The notes: generated by a model from the letters alone, not told the origin. Shown: positions 1 to 8,505, numbered from the stretch's first letter. The stretch: DNA of 64,000 bases from Bacteroidota bacterium (GCA_022567305.1 JADFHF010000005.1:62001-126000), one strand, 5' to 3'. A program made the numbers and translations.

Positions 1-50
1 CGGTGTAGTTTGTAGACCAATTCCGAATTCATTCACCGCTACCAAATGAT

Positions 51-602
51 ATGCACGTAATTAGCCGTCGAGCTATCGCACGATTCATCTTCTCATGCCT
101 TGTCGGAATCGGTTATACCGCAAACGCACAGGAATCGAATTTATTGGACCCGGTCACAGTGAGCGATGTCGATGTGTCAGGTGATGCAGTGCATTTCAGC
201 TTTATTGAGAATCGAGTCGTCTCGACCTTGGAGGCCAACGCAGGACTCTGGGATATTCGGTTTGAAGGCACCTCCATATATGTAAATGGAGAGGCCCAAT
301 TGCTTGATCGGACCTTTGACTATATCGCTCGAGCGCCGGAGAGCGGGTACAAAGAAGATGACATTGCAAATGGTCCAGCCGTTCCGGCCGCGAGTGGTTC
401 GGGATGGTTTGACTATGATCCGACCACGCATATCGTAAGCGTAATCCCCGATCGAACGATCGTTGTCCACACATTAAACGATACATACGCAAAGCTGGAG
501 ATTTTGAGCTACTACCTTGGCGGCGTCGAACAAAGTGGGGTGCCTCGCAATTACACGTTCCGATACGTCTACCAGCCAGACGGTTCGAGAAACCTCCGTT
601 AG
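51..602 (+). CDS. secreted protein of unknown function
   Basis: This 183-residue protein has a basic N-terminus, a hydrophobic stretch at about residues 8-22 and a likely cleavage site after the Ala-Gln near residue 27, which fits a Sec signal peptide. The mature part is rich in beta-prone and aromatic residues, with no motif I recognise and no C-terminal sorting domain. It probably sits in the periplasm or outer membrane. The gene stands alone, followed by a broken acetyltransferase gene. Function unknown. Confidence 0.6.
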   Translation: MHVISRRAIARFIFSCLVGIGYTANAQESNLLDPVTVSDVDVSGDAVHFSFIENRVVSTLEANAGLWDIRFEGTSIYVNGEAQLLDRTFDYIARAPESGYKEDDIANGPAVPAASGSGWFDYDPTTHIVSVIPDRTIVVHTLNDTYAKLEILSYYLGGVEQSGVPRNYTFRYVYQPDGSRNLR

Positions 603-656
603 AACACTCAAAATCGTAGCGAAGTGGCTCGACCGCTACAATCTGTCAAAAATTCG

Positions 657-1265
657 ATGGAACGAACGATCCTCGAGGGTGAATATGTTCGCCTCGACCC
701 CTCTCGATGGAACACCTTGATGGTCTCTGTCAATACGGACTTGACGAGAGTCTCTGGACGCTCGTCCCCCAGCCGGTCCAGTCCCGAGAAGACATGGCCG
801 GGTATATTGAGGCGGCACTCGTCGGGCAAGAACGAGGTAAGATGCTTCCGTTTGCAACGATTTCAAAAGAAACTGGAGAGGCCGTGGGTAGCACACGGTA
901 TGGAAATATTGATTTAGCGAATGGTCGACTGGACCTGGATAGTCGGTTGGACCTGGATAGTCGGTTGGACCTGGATAGTTCGCCCCTGGCAGCGAACAGC
1001 GATCAACACGGAGGCGAAACTGCTGATGCTTCAACACGCCTTCGAGAGTGTGGCGTGCAATCGAGTCGAGTTCAAAACGAACACACTGAACGAACCATCA
1101 AGAACAGCTATTCTACGCCTGGGTGCGAAAAAGGAAGGCATTTTTCGAAAGCACATTGTAACCGCCAGCGGGCGTTTGCGTGATACGGTCTGTTACAGGT
1201 TTACAAACGATGAATGGCCGACGGTCAAAGCGGATCTGATGCAAAAGCTAGCGGTGTTCAGCTGA
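657..1265 (+). pseudogene. GNAT acetyltransferase (RimJ/RimL-like), frameshifted
   Basis: Pieces of one GNAT N-acetyltransferase lie in two reading frames. It begins in the frame of an ATG at 657 (MERTILEGEYVRLDP), moves to another frame at the C-run near 700, where SMEHLDGLCQYGLDESLW continues, and returns to the first frame near 928-943 (GWTWIVRPWQRTAINTEAK, then the C-terminal LGAKKEGIFRKH segment). Joined together they give a normal family member of about 200 residues. The second shift falls at an 18-bp tandem repeat, which looks like the lesion that broke the gene. Each shift could be a one-base sequence error, but the repeat expansion inside the fold argues for real inactivation. Confidence 0.75.
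925..978 (+). repeat. 18-bp tandem repeat, three copies, inside the broken acetyltransferase
   Basis: The unit tcggttggacctggatag occurs at 925-942 (two mismatches), 943-960 and 961-978. In the productive frame it encodes Gly-Trp-Thr-Trp-Ile-Val, a conserved strand of the GNAT fold that should occur once. A local slippage duplication is the simplest origin. The expansion is a multiple of three, so it is not itself the frameshift, but it adds about 12 residues in the core. Confidence 0.85.
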
Positions 1266-1279
1266 CTTCTATAAACCCT

Positions 1280-2218
1280 ATGAAACGATTCATCCTGACC
1301 CTACTTGCGTGTGGAATGCTGATCTCCCTGTCGGCTTGCAATTCGGCAACCGATTCAACGGATCACGCCGTCGAAGATCACGACGAGTTTTGGAGTCATC
1401 GGTATTCCATGCAGCCGGATATCGAGTATGGTGATCATCCGTCACAGAAACTGGACCTCTATCTACAGGGATCGTGGAGAGGTGAACCTGACTATTTCGA
1501 GCAGGTACCCGATCCTCGACCCACACTCTTGTTCATTCACGGTGGCGGATGGGTCGCGGGACAGAAAGAAGGGATGGAAATCTTCTTCCTGCATTTTATT
1601 GAGCAAGGCTGGAATGTTGTCAACATGACCTATCGACTGGGGGCCGACACGGCTCCGGAGGCCGTCGATGATGCCGTCTGTGCACTTGCCTGGGTAGCGA
1701 GCGCTTCGCATATCTACGGATTCGATCGAGAAAAGATTGTCGTGAGCGGGGTATCGGCTGGCGGACATTTGGCTCTCGTGACGGGAATTCTGGGATCACG
1801 ACCCGGCCATGACTGCTATGTTGAGGATGATTTCCGGGTCGGGGCTGTGATCAACTGGTTTGGCATCACCGACATTGAAGCCGTCGATACTTTTCTTGAT
1901 CAAACGATGCCCGATCAAAACTATGCGCGAGCCTGGATTGGAGACGAAGAACGCGTTGAGAGCATTTCCAACCAATACTCTCCCGTAGCCATCGTGGATT
2001 CGGGATCACCGCCAGTGATCACCATACATGGAGAAGACGATTCTGTCGTGCCTTACGACCAAGCTGTCACGTTCCATGCCAAGTTGGATGAGCTCGGTAT
2101 TCGAAACAGTCTCCAGTCCATGCCAGGCGGTCGGCACATGGGATTTACCGACGATCAGTTTCAGCAGGCATGGCGGGAGATCTTTCAATTTCTAAGTGAT
2201 GCGGGGATGGAGCCGTAG
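1280..2218 (+). CDS. alpha/beta hydrolase lipoprotein (carboxylesterase-like)
   Basis: This is an esterase/lipase of the hormone-sensitive-lipase-like type. The start at 1280 is chosen because it gives an ideal lipoprotein signal: a Lys-Arg N-terminus, a hydrophobic core and a lipobox ending LISLSAC. The upstream in-frame codons do not fit a signal. Motifs are visible in order: the oxyanion-hole HGGGW, the nucleophile elbow GVSAGG (catalytic Ser), an Asp in GEDDSVVPYDQ and a C-terminal His in GGRHMGF. The substrate cannot be told from sequence; family members hydrolyse short acyl esters. It is a single gene between a pseudogene and the convergent mer cluster. Confidence 0.85.
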   Translation: MKRFILTLLACGMLISLSACNSATDSTDHAVEDHDEFWSHRYSMQPDIEYGDHPSQKLDLYLQGSWRGEPDYFEQVPDPRPTLLFIHGGGWVAGQKEGMEIFFLHFIEQGWNVVNMTYRLGADTAPEAVDDAVCALAWVASASHIYGFDREKIVVSGVSAGGHLALVTGILGSRPGHDCYVEDDFRVGAVINWFGITDIEAVDTFLDQTMPDQNYARAWIGDEERVESISNQYSPVAIVDSGSPPVITIHGEDDSVVPYDQAVTFHAKLDELGIRNSLQSMPGGRHMGFTDDQFQQAWREIFQFLSDAGMEP

Positions 2219-2298
2219 CGGGACGGTTTTTCAGATGACTCGGTTCTCGACTGGAATGGTTATCCCAATAGATCGTAGCCCCCGCTGTCGATATTCGG

Positions 2299-2529
2299 TT
2301 AGCTACAATCCCCACCGTGGCCGCTTTTTCCGCTCATCTGAACCGGGGGACAAGGTTCTGTGCCATAGGAGCAGAAGACACAACAATCGCCGTCAAGGGG
2401 TTTGGCTATCTCGTCGCACAAGGGACACTTCCAGAAGAATTGGCAGGCATCCGTAGGCATCGTCTCCGTCGTCAGTTGTCCACAACTCGGACAAGTTATC
2501 GTCGACTGCAATTTTACTTCTGAAATCAT
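2299..2529 (-). CDS. GDCCVxC domain protein (mer-associated)
   Basis: This is a 76-residue cysteine-rich protein. It has a CPSCG pair, a CPLC pair and the diagnostic GDCCVFCSYGTEPCPPVQ block. NCBI-style annotation knows this family as GDCCVxC domain (seleno)proteins, some of which carry selenocysteine in the motif; here it is plain Cys. The paired cysteines suggest metal binding or thiol chemistry. The start ATG overlaps the merTP stop by 4 bp (ATGA), so it is the last gene of the mer operon and translationally coupled. Its biochemical role is not established. Confidence 0.8.
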   Translation of the reverse strand: MISEVKLQSTITCPSCGQLTTETMPTDACQFFWKCPLCDEIAKPLDGDCCVFCSYGTEPCPPVQMSGKSGHGGDCS

Positions 2530-3146
2530 TTTGAGTCCGGCTGAAGCAGTGATGACGGAAAGCCAACATTTGACGTCGCCCGAGTGAGATCATCAAGCGA
2601 TACCGCGAATCCGTCGAACCGGACCGTCGCTAAAGGCGGTTCGTAGGAAACGTTTGCTTCCAGAACACCATTAATCCGCTCAAGCGCCATTTTTACGGTA
2701 GCCGGGCAGGTTTCACAGGTCATTCCATCCACTTCCAGCACGACCTCGAGAACATGTCCAGACGGATCCACCGAATGCGTTGCGATCGCGCTACTTGGTG
2801 ATACAGCTGAGAGAAACCATGGCGAAATGATTAGAGCAGACGTCGCGATCGTACCGACGAGCAGAAGAACTCTCCCAGATCTGGGATTTTTCGCCGGTTC
2901 GCATGCACAATCGGGGTCATTTGAAGATTTGTATCTCTTCCAAAATGCCATGCCGAGAAACAGGAGCGCCGCGAGAATAAAGATGGGGCGATACGGTTCT
3001 AGTGCCGTCAGATTGCTCAGCCATGCACCACCGAACCCGGCCGACACCAGAACGAACGGGATCGTGCAACAGGCCGAGGATGCTAAAGCTGCGCCGACTG
3101 CTCCCATCATCCCCCATTCGTGCTTGGCTGTTTTTCTGGTCTCCAT
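2526..3146 (-). CDS. merT: MerT-MerP fusion mercuric ion transporter
   Basis: The N-terminal part is MerT-like: a first membrane segment with vicinal cysteines (SSACCTIPF, Cys26-Cys27), further membrane segments, and a cytoplasmic Cys pair (CAC) after a Lys-rich loop. A C-terminal heavy-metal-associated domain carries the MerP signature GMTCETC. The fusion thus joins the periplasmic Hg(II) scavenger to the inner-membrane importer. The start at 3146 is preferred over an upstream in-frame ATG at 3182, because it gives METRKTAK with a purine-rich stretch upstream and leaves a 4-bp gap after merR. No mercuric reductase gene is in the window, so imported Hg(II) would need a reductase elsewhere. 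Confidence 0.85.
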   Translation of the reverse strand: METRKTAKHEWGMMGAVGAALASSACCTIPFVLVSAGFGGAWLSNLTALEPYRPIFILAALLFLGMAFWKRYKSSNDPDCACEPAKNPRSGRVLLLVGTIATSALIISPWFLSAVSPSSAIATHSVDPSGHVLEVVLEVDGMTCETCPATVKMALERINGVLEANVSYEPPLATVRFDGFAVSLDDLTRATSNVGFPSSLLQPDSK

Positions 3147-3150
3147 GATG

Positions 3151-3567
3151 TTATTCTCTTGATATGAGGCCGTCATTGACACTGTCCAACGCCTCGATAA
3201 TTGGGCATTCGCTCACAGGGCCGTCGCCATCGCATCGCGCCACAAGCATCTCTAAGGCCTTCTGCATATGACTGAGTTTGTCAATCTTCCGTTCCACTTC
3301 CGTCCTTTTTGTTTCCGCCCTGATCTTTACATCGGCACAGGTCATCCCTGGATCAATCCTTAGATTTAACAAATCTTCAATCTCGCGAAGCGAGAAGCCC
3401 ATTTCCTGAGCATGTCTAACGAAAAGGATTCTGCGCACGGCCTCGGGGGTATAAACACGATATCCGGAATCCGTCCGCCTCTCGGGTAGAACCAAGCCCT
3501 TCCGTTCGTAAAACCGAACGGTCTGGATATTGACGCCTGCGCGCTTTGCAACTTGCCCGATCGTCAT
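3151..3567 (-). CDS. merR: MerR-type mercury-responsive regulator
   Basis: This 138-residue regulator has an N-terminal winged-helix domain (TIGQVAKRAGVNIQTVRFYERKGL), a dimerisation coiled coil and three cysteines at residues 77, 112 and 121. The 35- and 9-residue spacings between them match the Hg(II)-binding cysteines of classical MerR (82, 117, 126). That argues for Hg(II) rather than copper or zinc sensing. It is the second gene of its own operon, behind the thioredoxin-like gene, so it is probably autoregulated from the promoter at 3896-3927. A MerR encoded inside the operon it controls, rather than divergently, is seen in Gram-positive mer operons. Confidence 0.85.
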   Translation of the reverse strand: MTIGQVAKRAGVNIQTVRFYERKGLVLPERRTDSGYRVYTPEAVRRILFVRHAQEMGFSLREIEDLLNLRIDPGMTCADVKIRAETKRTEVERKIDKLSHMQKALEMLVARCDGDGPVSECPIIEALDSVNDGLISRE

Positions 3568-3579
3568 TTCACTTTGCGG

Positions 3580-3843
3580 TCAAACCCGACCTAAACCGGC
3601 GGCTTGTAACGTGATAAAGTCTGGTCCACCGGTAGAGCAACAACGAGCGAGTGCACCATCGATGGCGATTGCAGGGAGCGAGCGAGCGCCGAGGCGTCGA
3701 GCATAATCAGCTACCGACGTCAGGTGGATATCCAGAACATTCGCTTCGCAAGAAGGACAAGCGTCCGCGCGGATTTGCTCAACGCTATTCTCACAGAGTG
3801 GACATCCTGAACTAAATATCTCAATTGAGCGGAGGGTGGCCAA
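3580..3843 (-). CDS. thioredoxin/glutaredoxin-like small protein of the mer operon
   Basis: This 87-residue protein has a beta-strand followed by a CPLC motif (Cys14, Cys17), a second CPSC pair (Cys29, Cys32), a possible cis-Pro in RSLPAIAIDG, and a CC pair near the C-terminus. The layout is thioredoxin-fold, with three cysteine pairs rather than one. It is the first gene after the MerR-type promoter and lies 12 bp upstream of merR. A role in thiol exchange or metal hand-over in mercury handling is inference from position. Confidence 0.65.
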   Translation of the reverse strand: MATLRSIEIFSSGCPLCENSVEQIRADACPSCEANVLDIHLTSVADYARRLGARSLPAIAIDGALARCCSTGGPDFITLQAAGLGRV

Positions 3844-3895
3844 GGTTGAAAATCCTCATGTTTCTGAGTTCGGTTATTACAACAAGATCAATCCC

Positions 3896-3927
3896 AAGAT
3901 AGACCCTATACCATAGTATAGAGTCAA
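3896..3927 (-). promoter_or_regulatory. MerR-type promoter and operator of the mer operon
   Basis: On the minus strand the -35 box TTGACT (3922-3927) and -10 box TATCTT (3896-3901) are separated by 20 bp instead of the usual 17. The spacer contains the perfect dyad CTATAC-N4-GTATAG (3906-3921). A lengthened spacer with a central dyad is the hallmark of MerR-family promoters, where the activator untwists DNA to bring the two boxes into register. Transcription would start near 3889 and enter the thioredoxin-like gene at 3843. Confidence 0.85.
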
Positions 3928-4218
3928 GAAGTATTCTTTCTAAACGTCCTGATGTGACGCTCAGTTGCAGACCAGGCCGATTCCATTTTTATTCCCTGGG
4001 AAAATGTCGAGCAACTCCATCTCTAGCCCAAGACGATTCCGCTTTCAATCCTAAACTTTCGGCATCCTGGCGCTGATCGCGACCGCAATGAGGGTCAGCC
4101 TACCGGGAGCGCGATTGCTCAGTTCATCGTATAAACCCGTCTAAAACGGCTGGCCTCTGTAGAAGAATGCCAGTGTGGCGATTCCAAAGAGGACGTTCGT
4201 CACGCGAGAGGGAAATAT
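3928..4218. other. stretch without an intact gene between mer and cus regions
   Basis: No intact gene is visible. On the minus strand around 4140-4218 a short hydrophobic reading (FGIATLAFFYRG) resembles one membrane segment but is interrupted by stops, so it may be the tail of a lost small membrane protein. I cannot assign it. Confidence 0.3.
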
Positions 4219-4698
4219 CTACCCTCGCCGCCCGGACGACCAGTGAATGGCCGCGATGACCCAATGTCCATCTGAGCGAATCAGCACGACGGTCTCGACC
4301 GAGTTCGAATCGATTTCGCGGTCGCGGAACGTTCCGTGCAAGCGCGTTTTCGAAACGACCCATGCAGTCTCTCCTCGAATCGTGACTAGGCTTGAGATCG
4401 GCTCCCGCGTCATCGCTCCGAGGTACGCTGAATCACCGTGGAAATGTCCCGACAGATACTCTTCCTTGGACTCGATCTTGCCACCTTCCGATATTGAAAC
4501 GCTTGAGGAGAGTAAGGCCGCAACAGAAACGCTATCTCCCTGCGCCAGTGCCTTGTGAAACGAATCCAAAGCGGCCAATACTTCTGTCGTATCCGCATCC
4601 ACGATCCGGTCCATTCCGGCGGCGGTAGGTGATATCGAAAAGAAGATCCATAACGTGATCGGTAACATAATTATGGCTCTGCAACGGCTGCTTACCAT
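4219..4698 (-). CDS. secreted NTF2-like (DUF4440/SnoaL-type) protein
   Basis: It has an N-terminal signal-like segment (hydrophobic run ending in Ala-Ala-Gly) followed by an NTF2-like cone domain. The pattern is a helix of the type VLAALDSFHKALAQGD, then strands ending in VLIRSDGHWVIAAIHWSS, typical of DUF4440. The start at 4698 is preferred because the extra 26 residues of the longest frame do not look like a signal peptide. It is downstream of the sensor kinase on the same strand and could be co-transcribed. Such proteins often accompany metal-efflux genes, but no function is assigned. Confidence 0.65.
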   Translation of the reverse strand: MVSSRCRAIIMLPITLWIFFSISPTAAGMDRIVDADTTEVLAALDSFHKALAQGDSVSVAALLSSSVSISEGGKIESKEEYLSGHFHGDSAYLGAMTREPISSLVTIRGETAWVVSKTRLHGTFRDREIDSNSVETVVLIRSDGHWVIAAIHWSSGRRG

Positions 4699-4810
4699 TT
4701 TAGCGGTTGGACCCGAGTATCCGGTGTGGTTGTTCACATTTAAAGTTTGAGATACCACGAGCAGAAAACGTTTCATGATTCACACACTGTTTTCGTTGAT
4801 CGATAGAAAA

Positions 4811-6241
4811 TTAGAGGGTCATTCCTCCAGGAAATACAACGCTGAACGAAGCCCCCTGTCCTAAGCCTCGCGAGCTGCCAGTAATATCTCCACCATAGGC
4901 TTGCGCAATAGCTCTAGCGATTGACAATCCCAATCCGCTCCCGGATTCCTTCTGTATCTCCGATTCATCTGCTCGGAAAAACCGATCGAACATTCGTTCG
5001 GCTGTCTCGGCGGTGAATCCATGTCCCGTATTCTCGACGCAAACACGCACGACATTTCCAATTGTATCGGCTCTTACGGTAACCGAGCCCCCATCAGTTG
5101 TGTATTTAAGTGCGTTGTCCAACAGATTGTCCAGTACCGTACCGACGTGCACCGGATCTGCAGCGATGAGAAGATCGCTCTCGCACGTTAATGCCAGATT
5201 AATGCCGCGTATCTCAGCTCTATCCCGGAATCGATCAATGTGTTCGTGACATAGCTCACCTATATCAACTGAAGTACGTGGTGCTACGGTCAGCTTTTCC
5301 GCCCGCGACAAGGTCAGAAGAGAACGAATGATGTGCTCCATTCTGTCGATATCGTTGAGTGCCACGTTCAGTGCGTCTAACGTTTCTTGATCGTTTTGCA
5401 TTCCTCGCGCAAGATCCAACTCGCCCCGTAGCGTCGTCAGAGGCGTAATCAATTCATGGGTGGCATTGGATATGAATCGTTGCTCTCTGTCGATGGAGTC
5501 CTCAAGCCGGCTCAGAAGATCATTGATGGTCTCGGCCAGACGCGTTAATTCGTCGTTAACGCCAAATCGAGTGGGTAGTCGCGCGCTCAGATTCGTTGAC
5601 CGTATGTTCTTTGCCGCATTGGTTATCTCCTCCACGGGACGGAGCGCCCTTTTGGCAAGCACGTACCCGCCGCCAAACGCGAGTAACGTACTGATTACAA
5701 TTCCCGCCAGGTAGGTTCTGATCAGCCAGGTTAATTGTTGATGGACCACCCATTCAATTCCGGAAATTTCCAACCATCCGACAAGTGAGCCGTCCTGATC
5801 AGTCAACGGATTATATAATGTTCTGAGAGGCGAATCATCCCATTCAATGCTCCGGGTCGCTTCCTTTGAGTCAGAAGGGATTTCGACATCCAGCGTGGAA
5901 ATGTTGTCAAAATTAGGACTACTCAACAACACGTCGCCCTTTGCGGACAGCAAGCGCACATATGTGGCATAAATTCCAGTCGTCTGATAGGCTGTCGAAT
6001 TCAGGGCTTCAGGCACTTCGAATACAGGAGTGTCGTTATCAATCGATATCAGAGGTTCGAGAAGGCTGGTCTCGTGCTTCAGATGCTGATCAAAGTCGGC
6101 ATGAATACTCCGATGAAATTGGGCATAGGTAATCACTGCGAACACAAAAAGAAGAATTAGAATAGACAAACTGTACCAAAGAGAGAGCCGACGAGAAATC
6201 GACCAATCTTTAAAAACGAATGAATGACGTGGAATTTTCAT
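4811..6241 (-). CDS. sensor histidine kinase, CusS/CopS-like
   Basis: The order is: membrane segment 1, a periplasmic sensor region of about 130 residues, membrane segment 2, a HAMP linker, a dimerisation domain with phospho-acceptor His in SNATHELITPL, and an ATPase domain with N-box DNLLDNALKY and glycine-rich boxes (GHGF, GSGLGLSIAR). It would phosphorylate the adjacent response regulator in response to a periplasmic signal. Because it is divergent from cusCBA, Cu(I)/Ag(I) is the likely stimulus. A GTG at 6289, 8 bp after the regulator stop, would add 16 residues; the ATG at 6241 is equally plausible. Confidence 0.85.
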   Translation of the reverse strand: MKIPRHSFVFKDWSISRRLSLWYSLSILILLFVFAVITYAQFHRSIHADFDQHLKHETSLLEPLISIDNDTPVFEVPEALNSTAYQTTGIYATYVRLLSAKGDVLLSSPNFDNISTLDVEIPSDSKEATRSIEWDDSPLRTLYNPLTDQDGSLVGWLEISGIEWVVHQQLTWLIRTYLAGIVISTLLAFGGGYVLAKRALRPVEEITNAAKNIRSTNLSARLPTRFGVNDELTRLAETINDLLSRLEDSIDREQRFISNATHELITPLTTLRGELDLARGMQNDQETLDALNVALNDIDRMEHIIRSLLTLSRAEKLTVAPRTSVDIGELCHEHIDRFRDRAEIRGINLALTCESDLLIAADPVHVGTVLDNLLDNALKYTTDGGSVTVRADTIGNVVRVCVENTGHGFTAETAERMFDRFFRADESEIQKESGSGLGLSIARAIAQAYGGDITGSSRGLGQGASFSVVFPGGMTL

Positions 6242-6297
6242 TGCGCTTTCAGGAAACAGTTCTTTAACTCTATACCGGTGCAGAATCACGGTTTTAT

Positions 6298-6996
6298 TTA
6301 TTCAGAATCTGCACCTCGTAACCGGTAGCCTACTCCTCGAACTGTATCGATAGTGATCCCCGTAGTATCGCCGGTTACGATATCCTTAATTTTTTGTCTC
6401 AGACTCGACACGGTGACGTCAATAACGTTGTCGGTTACGTAAACAATACTTCCCCACACTTTTTCTGCTATGGTGGTTCGCGATATAACCAAATCCTTAT
6501 TGCTAAGAAGCAGTTCGAGCAGTGCATATTCCTTCGGACGAAGCCGGAGTATTTCGCCCTTCCACGTCACTTCCCTGCGCTCACGGTTCATCACCAATTC
6601 CCCTTCTCGATATAGGGTAGATCGCTCGAAGCCCTGCGGACGTCGAAGTAGCGCTCGAAGTCGGGCGAGTAGCTCTTCGAACGAGAAAGGCTTGGTAAGA
6701 TAGTCGTCGGCTCCGGCATCGAGACCGGCAACGCGGTGTTCAACGTCATCGAGCGCAGTCAACATAAGTACGGGCGTGGATTTCCCAGAGGCTCTATGAT
6801 GTTCAATAAGAGTTTTTCCGTCTTGCTTCGGTAACCGCCAGTCGACAATAAGCGCATCGTAGGTATTCTCATCGGCCAGCAGTTCGCCTTCAAAACCGTC
6901 CTTTGCCACATCTGTCACGTAGCCTTCAGCCTCAAGACCGCGTCGGAGGAGAGCCGCCAGACGGGCTTCATCTTCAACTATTAATATTCGTGCCAT
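6298..6996 (-). CDS. OmpR-family response regulator, CusR-like
   Basis: The receiver domain begins ARILIVEDE, with phospho-acceptor Asp52 in IVDWRLP and Lys in TKPFSFEELLARL. It is followed by a winged-helix Trans_reg_C domain (RLRPKEYALLELLL through VRGVGYRLR). The start at 6996 is chosen because the 19 extra residues of the longer frame are hydrophobic and foreign to the family. It is the first gene of a regulator-kinase pair divergent from the efflux genes. Its likely binding site is the repeat pair at 7071-7103. Confidence 0.88.
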   Translation of the reverse strand: MARILIVEDEARLAALLRRGLEAEGYVTDVAKDGFEGELLADENTYDALIVDWRLPKQDGKTLIEHHRASGKSTPVLMLTALDDVEHRVAGLDAGADDYLTKPFSFEELLARLRALLRRPQGFERSTLYREGELVMNRERREVTWKGEILRLRPKEYALLELLLSNKDLVISRTTIAEKVWGSIVYVTDNVIDVTVSSLRQKIKDIVTGDTTGITIDTVRGVGYRLRGADSE

Positions 6997-7070
6997 CAGC
7001 CAGACCGAAACCAGGAGTAACTCCGGCAATTGTAGGGCGAAAAGACTGCGCACGCCAAACTCTTAACGAA

Positions 7071-7103
7071 ATTTAAGGTAGCGTTCAGGACTATTTAAGG
7101 TTG
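7071..7103 (+). promoter_or_regulatory. direct repeats between the regulator and the efflux operon
   Basis: Two near-identical 11-bp elements, atttaaggtag (7071-7081) and atttaaggttg (7093-7103), lie 22 bp apart in the 190-bp divergent intergenic region. Two-helical-turn spacing is what a dimeric OmpR-type regulator uses. An imperfect mirror element (cttaaacc / agttaag) follows at about 7140-7158. I infer this is the binding site controlling both directions. Confidence 0.5.
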
Positions 7104-7186
7104 GTCACCGAATATTAGGCCGGTCAAGGATATTCCCTCACTTAAACCATTTAGTTAAGATTTTATACACAATCAAGCCTCGGGTT

Positions 7187-8482
7187 ATGTCGCCACACCT
7201 TCGTCTGGTTTTCCTGATCTGGTTGGGTCCAGGTCTTGCTTTGGGGCAGAAAGCACCTCCGACAGACACTCTCAGGATACTTCACCTGGATCAGATCATC
7301 GAAACCATACAGGTCTCCAATCCAGACATAAAAGCCTCCAAACTGGCATCTGATGCATTAGCCACGAAAGGGATTCAGGTATCGTCCCTGCCCGATCCCA
7401 CGATTATGCTCAATGTGCAACCGTTTCCTGTCTACACGGCACGCGGTACCCAGCGCTCACAGTTTCGCGTTGAACAGGCCGTTCCATTTCCAGGAAAACT
7501 GGGTCTCAAAGGTGAGATTGCAGATCTCGGCGCAGTCATCAGCTCATATGGGACTGACGTACTTGAAGACGACCTCATTCTGCGGGCGAAATTTGCGTTC
7601 TATGAAATCTACCGTCTTCAACGGCATGAAATTCTGATTCATGAGTTCCAGAATAAGCTCCGGGATTTTGAGAGCATCGCCGCTGCGCAATACGAAGTCG
7701 GACGCGGAATGCAGCAGGCGATCCTGAAAGCTCAGCTGGAGCGAAATACGCTCTCCAAAGCACTTCTCGATCTCGCCTGGCAACGAAAATCCGCTGCAGA
7801 AACCGTTGCCAAACTTGTAAATGGTCCGGTTTCACTCAGCACGCCGACAAATATTGAAATCACCGTACCAGAATTGCCTGACCTGGACGAGCTCGTTTTG
7901 CTTTCGATGGCACTAAAAAATCGTCCGGAATCCAACGCACTCGATACATCAGCGGAAAGAGCGGATGTGTCCATAGATCTGGCGAAGAAATTGTTCCTCC
8001 CGGATTTCACATTCAGCGTATCGTATTTCGACGTGGCCAAATCCGACATTCCTCCCAACGCTGACGGGAAAAATGCACTCGCTCTCGGAATTTCGGTAAA
8101 GGTGCCCTTACAGCGTGGGCGATTAAAGGCGAGACTGCAGGAAGCCCGTCTGCAAAGAAACCGCGTGGACCTAGGAATTGAGTCTCTGGTAACGGGTTTC
8201 AGAACTCGAATTTCCGACATCGTTTCTCGAACCCGGGAAGACGTACGACAGTTCGAACTTTATCAGCAGACACTTATTCCCCAGGCTGAAACCACGCTGG
8301 AAGCCACACTGATTGCTTACACGACGGGTCGCACCGATTTCCTCAATTTACTCGACGCAGAACGGGTGCTATTCATGGTCCATACAGGCTATGAAGATGT
8401 CGTCGCACGATATCTCAAAACCATAGCGGTGCTGGAGCGAGAATTGGGAATCATCTCGATCTCCGATCTCATCGACAATTAG
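7187..8482 (+). CDS. TolC-family outer-membrane efflux channel (CusC/CzcC-like)
   Basis: This 431-residue protein has a signal peptide ending around LALGQ and two repeated outer-membrane-efflux domains rich in long amphipathic helices. The FRVEQAVPFPGKLGLKGE segment and the C-terminal YTTGRTDFLNLLDAERVLF segment are typical of CusC/CzcC relatives. It forms the outer-membrane and periplasmic tunnel of a tripartite metal exporter. It is the first gene of the operon; cusB starts 23 bp downstream. Confidence 0.88.
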   Translation: MSPHLRLVFLIWLGPGLALGQKAPPTDTLRILHLDQIIETIQVSNPDIKASKLASDALATKGIQVSSLPDPTIMLNVQPFPVYTARGTQRSQFRVEQAVPFPGKLGLKGEIADLGAVISSYGTDVLEDDLILRAKFAFYEIYRLQRHEILIHEFQNKLRDFESIAAAQYEVGRGMQQAILKAQLERNTLSKALLDLAWQRKSAAETVAKLVNGPVSLSTPTNIEITVPELPDLDELVLLSMALKNRPESNALDTSAERADVSIDLAKKLFLPDFTFSVSYFDVAKSDIPPNADGKNALALGISVKVPLQRGRLKARLQEARLQRNRVDLGIESLVTGFRTRISDIVSRTREDVRQFELYQQTLIPQAETTLEATLIAYTTGRTDFLNLLDAERVLFMVHTGYEDVVARYLKTIAVLERELGIISISDLIDN

Positions 8483-8505
8483 GCTAAACGTTTCTTATAA
8501 CGGTC

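Noticed and set aside
925-978. Possible CRISPR-like repeat
   Set aside because: Units are tandem without spacers and lie inside a coding fold; it is a slippage repeat.
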